A stretch of DNA of 64,000 bases from Bradyrhizobium sp. 132 (GTDB taxonomy: Bacteria > Pseudomonadota > Alphaproteobacteria > Rhizobiales > Xanthobacteraceae): NCBI RefSeq assembly GCF_023074185.1, contig NZ_JADPKY010000126.1, positions 124,001-188,000 on the forward strand, written 5' to 3'. A program made the position numbers and the translations under genes. Position 1 is the first letter of the stretch. Each line of letters begins with the position of its first letter. Below, piece by piece: positions 16,655-25,807 of the stretch. The notes below the pieces were generated by a model. The model was not told where the DNA came from. It searched no databases and worked only from the letters and a program-made list of their open reading frames with translations.

Positions 16655-19156
16655 CTAGCATCTGGGCTGGTTCGGCGGGCATTTCTTTGCCGCCGGCGGC
16701 GGGGCCGCGGGACGCGGCGGAGGTGCTGCCGGGCGCGGCGGTGGCGCGACGGCCATCCGGGGCGGCGGCGGTGGCGCCGGCCGGGCTACCGGTGGCGGCG
16801 GCGCGGGTCGGGCCATTGGCGGCGGCGCTGGCCGAGCGGCCGCGACGGGGGGAGCCACCCGGGCCGGCGGCGGCGATGCAACACGCGGCGGAGGCGGCGG
16901 GGCCGGACGCGCCACGGCCGGCGGTGGAGTCGGCCTCGCCACGGCCTGAGGCCGCGGTGGTGATGCCGACGGCCGGGCGGCCTGCGCGGGAGTAGCCGAC
17001 GGCTGATTCTGGGGCCTGATCGGCTCGCGCGCGGCAGAGGGCGGCGGGGTGACCGGTCGTCCAGCTGCGCCGGGAGGCGTGCGGGCAGCAGGCGGCGTGC
17101 CAGCCGGGTTGCGGGTCGCGGACTTGCCATGCTCCCCGGGCCTGGTCCCGGGCGCGGGCTGGGCCACCGGCGGCTTCGGCGATTGGCCGGCCGCAGCGGC
17201 CGGATTTGCAGTGATGGGCTTAGCCGTCGGCGGCGCCGCGGCGGTTGGCGCACCGGGATGAGCCGGCAGAGCGGTACCGGGACCAGCAGTCGGCGGCGCC
17301 CCCGGATGCGTCGGCAGCGGCGCGCCGGGTGCAGTCGCCGTCGGAGGTACAGGTCTGCCGCCCGGCAGAGGCCCTGCCCCCGCAGGTGGCGTCGGCGGCC
17401 CGCCATGGCTCCCTGGAACCGGCAGTGTATTGGCCTGGGGCAGCCTGGCCGATGGAGCAGCGGTTGGCGCTCCGATCGGTGCCGCGGTCGGCGCGACATT
17501 GGCCGGCGTCGCCGGAGCTAGCCTTGGCCTTGCCGTCGGCTGCATCGTCGCGCTCGGCGGCATCGGCGCCTTGCCCTGCTGAATCAGGGCGGCGCGCTGC
17601 GCGACCGCCTGCGGCACGGCAGGACCGGCCGGGCTGGCGCGGCCGGCAACGGCTGGTGCGAGATTGCCCGGTCCGGGCCCCGGCCCCGCACCCGCCGGCA
17701 ATGCCTGCGGCCGGTTGATGACGGTGTTGATGACCGTGGTGTTGTGAATGTTCTGGTAGATGATGTTGTTCGGCGGCGGCGCGACATAGATCGGCGGTCT
17801 GACGAACACCGGGATCGGCACGAAAACCGGCTGCGGCAGCACGAACAGGCCGAGCACCGGCATTGGCGGCGACAGCACGACGAAATCCGGCGGCGGCGGC
17901 GGCAGATAGTAGATCGGCGGCGGCGGCGGCGGCGCGAAGCCAAAATCGGGATCGCTGAAATACAGCACCGGACGGTCGACATAGACGATCTCCTCCGGCG
18001 GCGGAGGCGGTACGTCATAGTCGATCATCGCAAAGCTCGGCGGCGGCTCGACCGGCGCGGTCAGGATCGCCAGGCGACGGCGCGCGTCGGCCGCATGCGG
18101 CCCTCGCGAATAGCGACGCAGATACGACCAATAGGCTTCCGGCGTATCGGTCCGATAGGTCCGCCGCCAAGTGATCGCCTCGCGGCGCGCCGCGACGATC
18201 GCCATCACGCGCTTGGACATCGGATCATTCGGATAGGCGCCGAGAAACTCCTCATAGGCCGGCAGTGTGTCGCGCGCGAGCGCGGCGGCATAGGCATCCT
18301 GGACGCCGAGGTCGCGGATCGGCTTGTTACGCATCGCGGCGACCTGGTCGGGCGCGGCCTCCTGCGGCGGTGCGTCGGGCCCGCGCTCGAAGAACGAGAA
18401 CTGCGCCGATATCTTCTGCTCGTTCCAGGGTACCTGCGCGCCCTTGCTGGCCTCGTTGACGCGCAGGCGAACGCGATCGAACACATCAGGCAGTGGCAGG
18501 CCGCCGGTGCGGATCATCTCCGCCAGCGATTGCGCGTAGATGCCGTATGGCCCCGGCTCCTCCGGCGCCACCGTGCCGGGCGCGGCATTGAAGGCGATCA
18601 GCATGTTCGGATCGGGCTCGACCAACGCAAGCCCGCTCGCGATCGGCTGGCCGCCCTCGACGAAGGGCTGCGCCCGCGCGGCGTCGAGCACGACGATGTT
18701 GGCCTTGAGCGGAACGGAAGCGAGCTGGCGCGCATAATCGCTGATGCGCAGGCCTTCGGTCGGAATGTCGGTGTCACGGGTGATGTTGGAATCGACCGGG
18801 ATGAAATAATTCTCACCCGCAAGCTGCACGCCGTAGCCGGCGAGATAGATCATCGCGACGGTGCCGGGGCCGGAGGCCTGCGCCTTCTGGATGAAGTCGC
18901 GGAAACTCTTGCGCAGCGTGTCGCCGTCGAGATCGCGGGCGCCGACAACGTCGAAGCCCGCCGCTTGCAGCGTCTGCGCGATCAGGCCGGCATCGTTCGC
19001 GGTCGTCGCCAGCGGCGACTTGGCATAGGCGCCGTTGCCGACCACGAGCGCGATGCGCTTTTCCTGCTGCTGAGCACGCGCCGGATCCGGCGCGCCCGCG
19101 GCAAAAACCGCGATCGGCAGGAGAAGGCAGATGAAGGCTCTGAGCGTCCCACGCAT
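16655..19156 (-). CDS. Caspase-fold pseudoprotease with long proline-rich C-terminus
   Basis: An 833-residue exported protein. Residues 1-29 are a signal peptide ('LLLPIAVFAAGAPDPARAQ'). A peptidase C14 (caspase/metacaspase p20) fold spans about 34-270: 'KRIALVVGNGAY', 'ANDAGLIAQTLQAAGFDV', 'YLAGYGVQLAGENYFIPVD' and 'IVVLDAARAQPF'. The two catalytic positions are substituted: Tyr108 where the family has His (AGHG) and Ala160 where it has Cys (DACR). Proteolysis is therefore unlikely and a binding or scaffold role is more probable. Residues ~390-470 are Pro/Tyr/Val-rich. From ~480 to the end the chain is low-complexity Pro/Ala with 'RPAPPPP'-type repeats. ATG 19156 gives the signal peptide. 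It lies upstream of, and in the same direction as, rpsB. Confidence 0.88.
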   Translation of the reverse strand: MRGTLRAFICLLLPIAVFAAGAPDPARAQQQEKRIALVVGNGAYAKSPLATTANDAGLIAQTLQAAGFDVVGARDLDGDTLRKSFRDFIQKAQASGPGTVAMIYLAGYGVQLAGENYFIPVDSNITRDTDIPTEGLRISDYARQLASVPLKANIVVLDAARAQPFVEGGQPIASGLALVEPDPNMLIAFNAAPGTVAPEEPGPYGIYAQSLAEMIRTGGLPLPDVFDRVRLRVNEASKGAQVPWNEQKISAQFSFFERGPDAPPQEAAPDQVAAMRNKPIRDLGVQDAYAAALARDTLPAYEEFLGAYPNDPMSKRVMAIVAARREAITWRRTYRTDTPEAYWSYLRRYSRGPHAADARRRLAILTAPVEPPPSFAMIDYDVPPPPPEEIVYVDRPVLYFSDPDFGFAPPPPPPIYYLPPPPPDFVVLSPPMPVLGLFVLPQPVFVPIPVFVRPPIYVAPPPNNIIYQNIHNTTVINTVINRPQALPAGAGPGPGPGNLAPAVAGRASPAGPAVPQAVAQRAALIQQGKAPMPPSATMQPTARPRLAPATPANVAPTAAPIGAPTAAPSARLPQANTLPVPGSHGGPPTPPAGAGPLPGGRPVPPTATAPGAPLPTHPGAPPTAGPGTALPAHPGAPTAAAPPTAKPITANPAAAAGQSPKPPVAQPAPGTRPGEHGKSATRNPAGTPPAARTPPGAAGRPVTPPPSAAREPIRPQNQPSATPAQAARPSASPPRPQAVARPTPPPAVARPAPPPPPRVASPPPARVAPPVAAARPAPPPMARPAPPPPVARPAPPPPPRMAVAPPPRPAAPPPRPAAPPPAAKKCPPNQPRC

Positions 19157-19368
19157 GGCTTGCTGCCCGTTATTGTTGTTGAGGTGCCGCCACGCATCAG
19201 ACGCGCGGCCAGCTGAATGGCACTTGAACGAAGGGCTAAATAACGAAAGGCCCAATAACGAAAGGCTTGGATTGAGGCGGAGGCATGGCGCCCGTTGCCG
19301 GCGCCAAGCTCCTGCGTCAGACCCGCATCAGCCTCGCGACGGTGGACCGGCGCGAGGCGATCAGCGCG

Positions 19369-20109
19369 TCAGCCCTGCGCGATCAGTTCGACCGTTCCCG
19401 TCGTGAGCCGGTAGATGCCGCCCACGACCTTGAGCTTGCCCTGCTCCACGGCCGCATTGAGGATCGGCGCCGCCGATTTCAGCTTCGCGACGTTGTCGAT
19501 CACGTTCTGCCGGATCGCATTGTCGAGGACGTTCCCGCCTTGCTGCATCGCAACCTTGGCGGCAGGCGCGATCGCATCGACCAGCGAGGGGATGTGGCCC
19601 GGCGGCGGCTTGTTGTCCTTGATCGCCTTCAGCGTCGCATCGACGGCGCCGCAAGCGTCATGGCCGAGAACGAGGATCAGCGGCGCGTTGAGCACGGCAA
19701 CCGCATATTCCATGCTGGCGATGGTCTCGGTGCCGGCAAAATTTCCGGCGACGCGGCAGACGAACAGATCGCCGCGGCCGGTGTCGAAGGCATATTCCGG
19801 CGCGATGCGCGAATCGGCACAGCTCAGCACGGCCGCGAACGGGTTCTGCCCGCCGGCCAGCGCCTCGCGCTCGTGCTTGAAATCATGACGCCGCGCCACG
19901 CCGTCGACATAGCGCGCATTGCCTTCCATCAAGCGTTTCAATGATGCGTCGGGCGACAGCACGTTCTGCGGCTTGGGCGGCGTTTTCGTCTCCTTGGCGA
20001 AGGCCCTGCCGGTCAAGGCGAGGCCGAGGGCCGAGGCACCAAACAACATCGCGGACCGCCGCGATGGTACGATCTTCTCCTGTAGGGATTCATTGCATTT
20101 GTCGCACAT
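19369..20109 (-). CDS. Tat-exported beta-class carbonic anhydrase
   Basis: Interconverts CO2 and bicarbonate. The 246-residue product has a twin-arginine signal ('SRRSAMLFGASALGLALTGRAFA', about residues 17-38) and the beta-CA zinc site: 'LSCADSR' (Cys, Asp-Arg pair) and 'LGHDACGA' (His and Cys). It is therefore probably periplasmic. ATG 20109 has GGGAGG upstream; the frame extends further without family sequence. The N-terminal 'MCDKCNESL', with two cysteines before the signal, is unusual and may bind metal. No partner gene is adjacent. Confidence 0.92.
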   Translation of the reverse strand: MCDKCNESLQEKIVPSRRSAMLFGASALGLALTGRAFAKETKTPPKPQNVLSPDASLKRLMEGNARYVDGVARRHDFKHEREALAGGQNPFAAVLSCADSRIAPEYAFDTGRGDLFVCRVAGNFAGTETIASMEYAVAVLNAPLILVLGHDACGAVDATLKAIKDNKPPPGHIPSLVDAIAPAAKVAMQQGGNVLDNAIRQNVIDNVAKLKSAAPILNAAVEQGKLKVVGGIYRLTTGTVELIAQG

Positions 20110-20221
20110 GTTACGTTTCCTCCCGGCGCGATGGACCAACGGCATCGGTGCAATCATAGCCGCAACGATGTGACGAAACCACAAATGACGGTGCGGGCCG
20201 GCGCCCGAGTTTCGCGCGGGC

Positions 20222-20743
20222 CTATTCCGCCAAGCGAAGCTCTGCGATTGTCGTCATGGCGGCCGGTTCATCCAGGGGCAGGAAATCCAGCGGGCCCTGA
20301 TTTTTATAGCCGGACGTCATCGCAAGTGTGAGACCCCAGCCCAGCAGCCCAGTGCTCGCGTTCGCGATCATGGCGCTCTTGCGCTGACTGAAGCGCGCAA
20401 CGAAGAACACGGTCTGGCTGGACTGAGCCGAGAAGTCCACGCGCGTCACGCCGAGCGCCGCCTCCTCTGCTACGAACTGGTGTTGGCCCGCCGGGCGATC
20501 GACATAGACATATGTCCCGGTCTTCAGGCCCTTGATCGGCGTACCGTCGAGGGAAAATGCCCAGTCCGGATCGCCGATGCCGCCGAAGCCCTTCTCGCGA
20601 AACACGACGACGCGTGCCTGCCCGGCTTTCGGCGGACCCAGCTTTCGTACCGCCTCCGAATACCCGAGCCCACTTCTCGCCGTCTCACAGCCGCACAGCA
20701 ATGCCGCAGCCACGAGCAACACCAGCCCACGCAATAGCATCAC
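20222..20743 (-). CDS. DUF2846-like lipoprotein
   Basis: A 173-residue protein with a lipoprotein signal (lipobox 'LLCGC', Cys19). The mature part has 'ARVVVFREKGFGG', 'FSLDGTPIKGLKTGTYVYVDRPAGQHQFVAEE' and a hydrophobic segment 'GLLGWGLTLAMTSG'. The middle resembles the DUF2846 pattern of a small beta sandwich binding an unknown partner. Membrane-anchored by lipidation, function unknown. An ATG one codon later is equally possible. It lies between the carbonic anhydrase and dnaE, same strand. Confidence 0.82.
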   Translation of the reverse strand: MMLLRGLVLLVAAALLCGCETARSGLGYSEAVRKLGPPKAGQARVVVFREKGFGGIGDPDWAFSLDGTPIKGLKTGTYVYVDRPAGQHQFVAEEAALGVTRVDFSAQSSQTVFFVARFSQRKSAMIANASTGLLGWGLTLAMTSGYKNQGPLDFLPLDEPAAMTTIAELRLAE

Positions 20744-20854
20744 GCCCCCAGATTTTCCCCGGGAGCATGCTAACCGGAATCAGCGACAGGTTGCAACGGG
20801 ACCGCAGCATCACCCGCGCAAAACATGCAACCGGCTGCAACTTCGTGCGTGTTG

Positions 20855-23800
20855 CTAGAGCTGCTGCACGTCCACGACACCCGCCACCGCCTTGATGGCG
20901 CCCGCGATCTGCGGCGAGACCTTGAAACGGCCGGGCAGCTTCATCTCGACCTCGGTCTCGAGGTCGAGCATCATCACCAGCGAGACCTCACCGTCGCCGT
21001 TGGAGCGCGGCGCGGTGCCGGGACTGCCGACTTTCGGTGCCGCGCCGTTCGACGCCGCCATGTCGGGTCCGGCGAGACGCTTGGCGATCGAGTCCAGCGG
21101 CTTGGTGTCGCGCACGAAAATGCGCAGGGCCTTCTGGGTCTTGGCCGCGGCGTCGTCCAGCGGCTCGGCATGCAGCACGCGGGCGCGCACGTCCTCGCCC
21201 TGGAGCTCGGCACCGAGCTGGAGCAGCACGGCAGCGCCCGGCTCCAGCACGTCGCGATATTGCGCGAGGCCTTCCGAGAACAGCACCGCCTCGAAATGTC
21301 CGGTCGGATCGGACAGGCCCATAATGCCCATCTTGTTGCCGGTCTTGGTGCGCCGCTCCATGCGCGACACCACGGTGGCCGCGACCTTGCCGGCGGTGGC
21401 GCCGGTCTTCACCGCGCGCGAGAACTCGGCCCAGGACTGTACGCGCAGCCGCTTCAGCACGGTGGCGTAATCGTCGAGCGGATGTCCCGACAGGAAGAAG
21501 CCGATCGCGTCATATTCGCGGCGCAGCCGCTCGGCCGGCAACCATGGCTCGATCTGCGGCAGCATGACGGTCGGCGCATCGGCCGAGCTGCCGAACATGT
21601 CGTTCTGGCCGACCGTCTCGGCCTGATGCGCGCGCTGGCAGGCGGCGAGGATCGCGTCCGCACCGGCGAAGACGCGCGCCCGGCTCGGCTCCAGCATGTC
21701 GAAGGCGCCGGCCGCGGCAAGACTTTCGATGACGCGTTTGTTGATCGCGCGCGGATTGACCCGCGCGGCGAAATCGGCGAGCGAGGTGAACAGTCCCTTC
21801 TTCGTCCGCTCCTCGATGATCTGCTCGACAGCGGCAATGCCGACGCCCTTCAGCGCGGCGAGCGCGTAGTAGATCGTCTTTTCGCCGACCTCGAAGGTCG
21901 CGCCTGAGCGATTGATGTTCGGCGGCTCGACCTTGATGCCGAGGCGCTGCGCCTCCGAGCGGAATTCGGAAAGCTTGTCGGTGTTGTTGAGATCGAGCGT
22001 CATCGACGCCGCGATGAACTCCACCGGGTAATGCGCCTTCATGTAGGCGGTGTGGTAGGACACCAGCGCATAGGCCGCCGCGTGGCTCTTGTTGAAGCCG
22101 TAGTCGGCGAATTTCGCCAGGAGCTCGAAGATGGTGTCGGCCTGCGCCTTCGGGACGCCGTTCTTCACCGCACCGGCGACGAAGATCTCGCGCTGCTTCT
22201 CCATTTCGGCGCGGATCTTCTTGCCCATGGCGCGGCGCAGCAGGTCGGCGTCGCCGAGCGAATAGCCCGACATCACCTGCGCGATCTGCATCACCTGTTC
22301 CTGGTAGATGATGACGCCGAACGTCTCTTTGAGAATCGGCTCCAGCACGGGGTGCAGATATTCCGGCTCCTCGTCGCCGTGCTTGCGCAAACAATAGGTC
22401 GGGATGTTCGCCATCGGACCCGGGCGGTAGAGCGCGACCAGCGCGATGATGTCCTCGAACCGGTCGGGGCGCATGTCGACCAGCGCGCGCCGCATGCCCT
22501 GGCTTTCAACCTGGAACACGCCGACCACCTCGCCGCGCGCCAGCATCTGGTAGCTTTCGGCATCGTCGATCGGCAGCGTGGCGAGATCGACATGGATGTC
22601 GCGCGGCTTGAGCAGCTTGATCGCGACGTCGAGCACGGTCAGCGTCTTCAGGCCGAGGAAGTCGAACTTCACGAGGCCCGCGGGCTCGACCCATTTCATG
22701 TTGAACTGGGTGACCGGCATGTCCGACTTGGGGTCGCGGTACATCGGCACCAGCTCGCTCAACGGGCGATCGCCGATCACGATGCCGGCGGCATGCGTCG
22801 AGGCGTGGCGGGTCAGGCCTTCGAGACGCTGGGCGATGTCGAAGGCGCGCGCCACCACCGGGTCTTCGTCGCGGAACGCCTGGAGTTTTGGTTCGCTCTC
22901 GATCGCGGCAGCCAGCGTGACGGGCGCGGCCGGATTCTGCGGCACGAGTTTTGTGAGCTTGTCGACCTGACCGTAAGGCATCTGCAGAACGCGGCCGACG
23001 TCGCGCAGCACGCCGCGCGCCTGCAGCGTTCCGAAGGTGATGATCTGCGCGACCTGGTCGCGACCATAGCGCTCCTGGACGTACTTGATCACCTCGCCGC
23101 GGCGGTCCTGGCAGAAGTCGATGTCGAAATCCGGCATCGAGACGCGTTCGGGATTGAGGAAGCGCTCGAACAGCAGGCCGAACTTGATCGGGTCGAGGTC
23201 GGTGATGGTCAGCGCCCAGGCGACCAGCGAGCCTGCGCCGGAGCCGCGGCCCGGCCCGACCGGAATGCCCTGGCCCTTTGCCCATTTGATAAAGTCGGCC
23301 ACGATCAGGAAGTAGCCCGCGTATTTCATGCGCATGATGACGTCGAGCTCGAACGCCAGGCGCTTTTTGTAGTCCTCGTCAGTGGTGCCCGGCGACAGGC
23401 CGTGCACTTGCAGACGGTTGCCGAGCCCCTCCTCGGCCTGCCGCTTCAATTCGGCCGCCTCGACCGCGGCGGCATCGGAGCTTGCGGCAGCGCCGACCGT
23501 GAAGAACGGCAGGATCGGCTTGCGCGTCATCGGGCGGAACGAGCAGCGCTCGGCGATCTCCACCGTCGAGGCCAGCGCCTCCGGAATGTCGGCGAACAGC
23601 ACCGCCATCTCGGCGCGGGTCTTGAAGCGGTGGTCGGGCGTGAGCTGCTCGCGCTCGGTCTCTGCGATCAGCCGCCCGCCGGCGATGCAGAGCAGCGCGT
23701 CATGCGCTTCGTAATCGTCGGTCGCGGCGAAATACGGCTCGTTGGTCGCAACCAGCGGCAGGCCCTTGACGTAAGCGATGTCGATCAGGCTGCTTTCGAC

Positions 23801-24358
23801 TCTCCGCTCCTTCTCGGTGTTGTGGCGCTGCAGCTCGACGTAGAGGCGGTCGCCAAACAGGCTGGCCAGACGCTCGCAGCGCGAGGCGGCAATTTCGGCC
23901 TGCCCCGCGGCAAGCGCCAGCGAGATCGGCCCGTCCGGACCGCCCGTCAGCACAATCAGGCCTTCGGTCTCGCCCTCCAGCCAGTCAAACTTGATGTGGG
24001 AGGCATGGGTGTCGGGCGTCTCCAGGAACGCGCGCGAGTTCAGCCGCATCAGGCTGCGGTAGCCGCGCTCCTGCGCGGCCAGCAGTACCACGCGCGAGGG
24101 CAGAAGCGCGTTGCGCGCACTGGGATCCTGGTCGCCGAAATCGATCGCGATCTCGCAGCCGACGATCGGCTGGATGCCGGAGCCCGCCATCTTGTCGGAG
24201 AACTCCAGCGCACCGAACATGTTGTCGGTATCGGTCAGCGCCAAGGCCGGCTGATGGTCTTTCTTCGCAAGCTCGGCGAGCTTGGCGATCTTGATCGAGC
24301 CCTTGAGCAGCGAATAGGCCGAGTGAACGTGAAGGTGGACAAATCCGGCGCTCGGCAT
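20855..24358 (-). CDS. dnaE: DNA polymerase III alpha subunit
   Basis: Replicative polymerase, 1167 residues, DnaE1 type. Seen: N-terminal PHP domain ('FVHLHVHSAYSLLKGS'); polymerase core with the catalytic aspartates in 'SMPDFDIDFCQDRRGEV' (about residue 410) and 'GPGRGSGAGSLVAW'; 'THAAGIVIGDRPL'; helix-hairpin-helix and beta-binding region about 830-960; and OB-fold region 'GKVAATVVSRMERRTKTGNKMGIMGLSDPTGHFE'. Length is standard. No frameshift is visible. The gene is followed by the lipoprotein gene after 111 bases. Confidence 0.98.
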   Translation of the reverse strand: MPSAGFVHLHVHSAYSLLKGSIKIAKLAELAKKDHQPALALTDTDNMFGALEFSDKMAGSGIQPIVGCEIAIDFGDQDPSARNALLPSRVVLLAAQERGYRSLMRLNSRAFLETPDTHASHIKFDWLEGETEGLIVLTGGPDGPISLALAAGQAEIAASRCERLASLFGDRLYVELQRHNTEKERRVESSLIDIAYVKGLPLVATNEPYFAATDDYEAHDALLCIAGGRLIAETEREQLTPDHRFKTRAEMAVLFADIPEALASTVEIAERCSFRPMTRKPILPFFTVGAAASSDAAAVEAAELKRQAEEGLGNRLQVHGLSPGTTDEDYKKRLAFELDVIMRMKYAGYFLIVADFIKWAKGQGIPVGPGRGSGAGSLVAWALTITDLDPIKFGLLFERFLNPERVSMPDFDIDFCQDRRGEVIKYVQERYGRDQVAQIITFGTLQARGVLRDVGRVLQMPYGQVDKLTKLVPQNPAAPVTLAAAIESEPKLQAFRDEDPVVARAFDIAQRLEGLTRHASTHAAGIVIGDRPLSELVPMYRDPKSDMPVTQFNMKWVEPAGLVKFDFLGLKTLTVLDVAIKLLKPRDIHVDLATLPIDDAESYQMLARGEVVGVFQVESQGMRRALVDMRPDRFEDIIALVALYRPGPMANIPTYCLRKHGDEEPEYLHPVLEPILKETFGVIIYQEQVMQIAQVMSGYSLGDADLLRRAMGKKIRAEMEKQREIFVAGAVKNGVPKAQADTIFELLAKFADYGFNKSHAAAYALVSYHTAYMKAHYPVEFIAASMTLDLNNTDKLSEFRSEAQRLGIKVEPPNINRSGATFEVGEKTIYYALAALKGVGIAAVEQIIEERTKKGLFTSLADFAARVNPRAINKRVIESLAAAGAFDMLEPSRARVFAGADAILAACQRAHQAETVGQNDMFGSSADAPTVMLPQIEPWLPAERLRREYDAIGFFLSGHPLDDYATVLKRLRVQSWAEFSRAVKTGATAGKVAATVVSRMERRTKTGNKMGIMGLSDPTGHFEAVLFSEGLAQYRDVLEPGAAVLLQLGAELQGEDVRARVLHAEPLDDAAAKTQKALRIFVRDTKPLDSIAKRLAGPDMAASNGAAPKVGSPGTAPRSNGDGEVSLVMMLDLETEVEMKLPGRFKVSPQIAGAIKAVAGVVDVQQL

Positions 24359-24557
24359 GGTCGCGTGACGGCCTCTTGCAGATGGATGGAGCGGTCGCCG
24401 GCACCGGAGGCATCATGCATTCGCCAAGCCGACTCGCCTCACAATGGTGGGGTCTCACCGCTTCAGAGTCCACGCCGGAGCGGCCGATCGGTCGCGTCGT
24501 CCCGCTTTTCCCCAAGGGGCACCCGTGAGCCGAGCACCGGTTTACAAAACCGCGGGT

Positions 24558-24656
24558 CTAGAGCTGCGGAATCACCTGCGCCCAGATTGCGATCATCCCG
24601 ACGAACAGCGCGATCGAGGCGAGTGCGGCGGCTTCTTCGACGAAAATCCTGAACAT
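24558..24656 (-). CDS. 32-residue single-pass membrane microprotein
   Basis: A short frame with ATG 24656, preceded seven bases upstream by GGAG, ending in TAG at 24558. The peptide has charged N-terminal residues ('MFRIFVEEAAA') then a continuous hydrophobic helix ('LASIALFVGMIAIWAQVI') and the end 'PQL'. The topology suits one membrane span. From memory, near-identical microproteins occur in other Bradyrhizobium genomes, but this needs a search. It stands alone between dnaE and the barrel-protein gene; function unknown. Confidence 0.65.
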   Translation of the reverse strand: MFRIFVEEAAALASIALFVGMIAIWAQVIPQL

Positions 24657-24766
24657 GGCTTGCTCCATCACCAGAACGTATGAAGAATATTGTTCTCATT
24701 TTGTTCCTGGGAGTCAAGCCGTCTGCGCCATCTTGAAAAGCGATGGTTAACTCGCTGAATTCAAAC

Positions 24767-24799
24767 AATAAAAAAGCCCCGGCACAAGGCCGGGGCTTT
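24767..24799 (-). terminator. Intrinsic terminator of the outer-membrane barrel gene
   Basis: An 11-bp perfect stem (24773-24783 with 24789-24799), GC-rich and with a 5-base loop, is followed on the minus strand by CTTTTTTATT. It lies 29 bases past the stop of the barrel gene, a classic rho-independent terminator. Confidence 0.9.
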
Positions 24800-24827
24800 C
24801 ATCAACCGCTCGATGGAGCGATCAAGC

Positions 24828-25553
24828 TCAGTAACGGCCGAGCATCTGGCCGGGGCCGAACTTGTAGTTCAGGCGGACGAGACCCATGTCGACGTCCTGC
24901 TTGACGTGGACCGGCAGAACACCGATGCCGCCGGTCAGGTTCTGATCGTTGCCACCCAGGAAGATGTGGTTGTATTCGGCGCCAACCGACCAGTTCGGAG
25001 CGAACCCGAACTCGAGGCCCGCGCCGACCGTGCCGCCCCAACGAGTGTCGTTGGCCGATGCAAGCGACACGCCGCCGAAAGAGGCGTCGTACTTGGTGCC
25101 AACCACCGCCGCACCACCCTTTACGTAGAGCAGCACGTTGTTCCAGGCGTAGCCGACCTGACCGGTGATCAGACCGAACGAGTCGATCTTTGCGTTGTTG
25201 GTGAAGCCGGAAATCGCTCCAACGTGGCTGCCGGAGAAGTCAGCCCAGTTGCCCTGGCCTTCCACGCCGAACACCCACTGGCCCGACTGCATGCGGTAGC
25301 CGATCTGGCCACCGACCGTGCCCCCGGTCGCGTCATGCGAACCATCGCGGCCGAAGCCCACCAGATCCCACGTCGCGTGCGAGGAACCGCCGCCGCCGTT
25401 GACGCCGATGTAGAAGCCGCTCCAGTCGTAGATCGCGGCAACCATCGCGGGCGCCTTGGTGTAAGGCCGCGCAGCGAGGTCAGCAGCCACCGCCGGCGCA
25501 GCCGCGCCGAGCGCGATAAGGCTCACAGCAGCAAGCAACAGATTCTTGTTCAT
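24828..25553 (-). CDS. Outer-membrane beta-barrel protein (Omp25/RopB-like)
   Basis: A 241-residue porin-family barrel. The signal peptide is residues 1-23 ('LIALGAAAPAVAAD'), followed by the typical rhizobial start of the mature chain 'LAARPYTKAP...YDWSGFYIGVNGGGGSS'. Alternating hydrophobic strands follow and the C-terminus is 'LNYKFGPGQMLGRY' with a terminal aromatic residue. Such proteins are abundant, non-specific surface proteins of the OmpA-like transmembrane barrel superfamily. It has its own terminator and is probably monocistronic; upstream 25554-25700 should hold its promoter, but I could not pick a convincing box. Confidence 0.9.
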   Translation of the reverse strand: MNKNLLLAAVSLIALGAAAPAVAADLAARPYTKAPAMVAAIYDWSGFYIGVNGGGGSSHATWDLVGFGRDGSHDATGGTVGGQIGYRMQSGQWVFGVEGQGNWADFSGSHVGAISGFTNNAKIDSFGLITGQVGYAWNNVLLYVKGGAAVVGTKYDASFGGVSLASANDTRWGGTVGAGLEFGFAPNWSVGAEYNHIFLGGNDQNLTGGIGVLPVHVKQDVDMGLVRLNYKFGPGQMLGRY

Positions 25554-25807
25554 TTGATTCCCGTTCCAGTTTCGTCGTTAGGCCCCCGGGCCGTGTCGTC
25601 GTTCATACCAGCGCTCGACGGAATTGCTGTAACCTCGACGCCACAGTCCGCCTCAAAGGGCTGCGCTTCATTAATGAAGATTTATCAGGGCGCGCTGGAA
25701 ACCCTTTGAAACAAGAGTTTTCACGAGTTCCAATGTCGGTTACACGACATATACGGCATGCACGCGTAACAACGTCGCGCGCACATTCGCGTGATTGGAG
25801 AATTGAA

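Noticed and set aside
16658..17580. Possible tandem-repeat array or CRISPR-like periodicity in the GC-rich tract
   Set aside because: The periodicity is coding for Pro/Ala repeats of the pseudo-caspase; there are no regular spacers.
17744..19216. 490-codon plus-strand frame opposite the caspase-like gene
   Set aside because: Arg-rich shadow; the minus-strand protein has signal peptide and conserved caspase-fold motifs.
24358..24560. tRNA gene in the gap after dnaE
   Set aside because: No cloverleaf with T-loop GTTCRA or matching acceptor stem could be built on either strand.
22031..24652. 873-codon plus-strand frame opposite dnaE
   Set aside because: Antisense shadow of dnaE; no recognisable motif and typical repetitive Arg/His/Gln composition.
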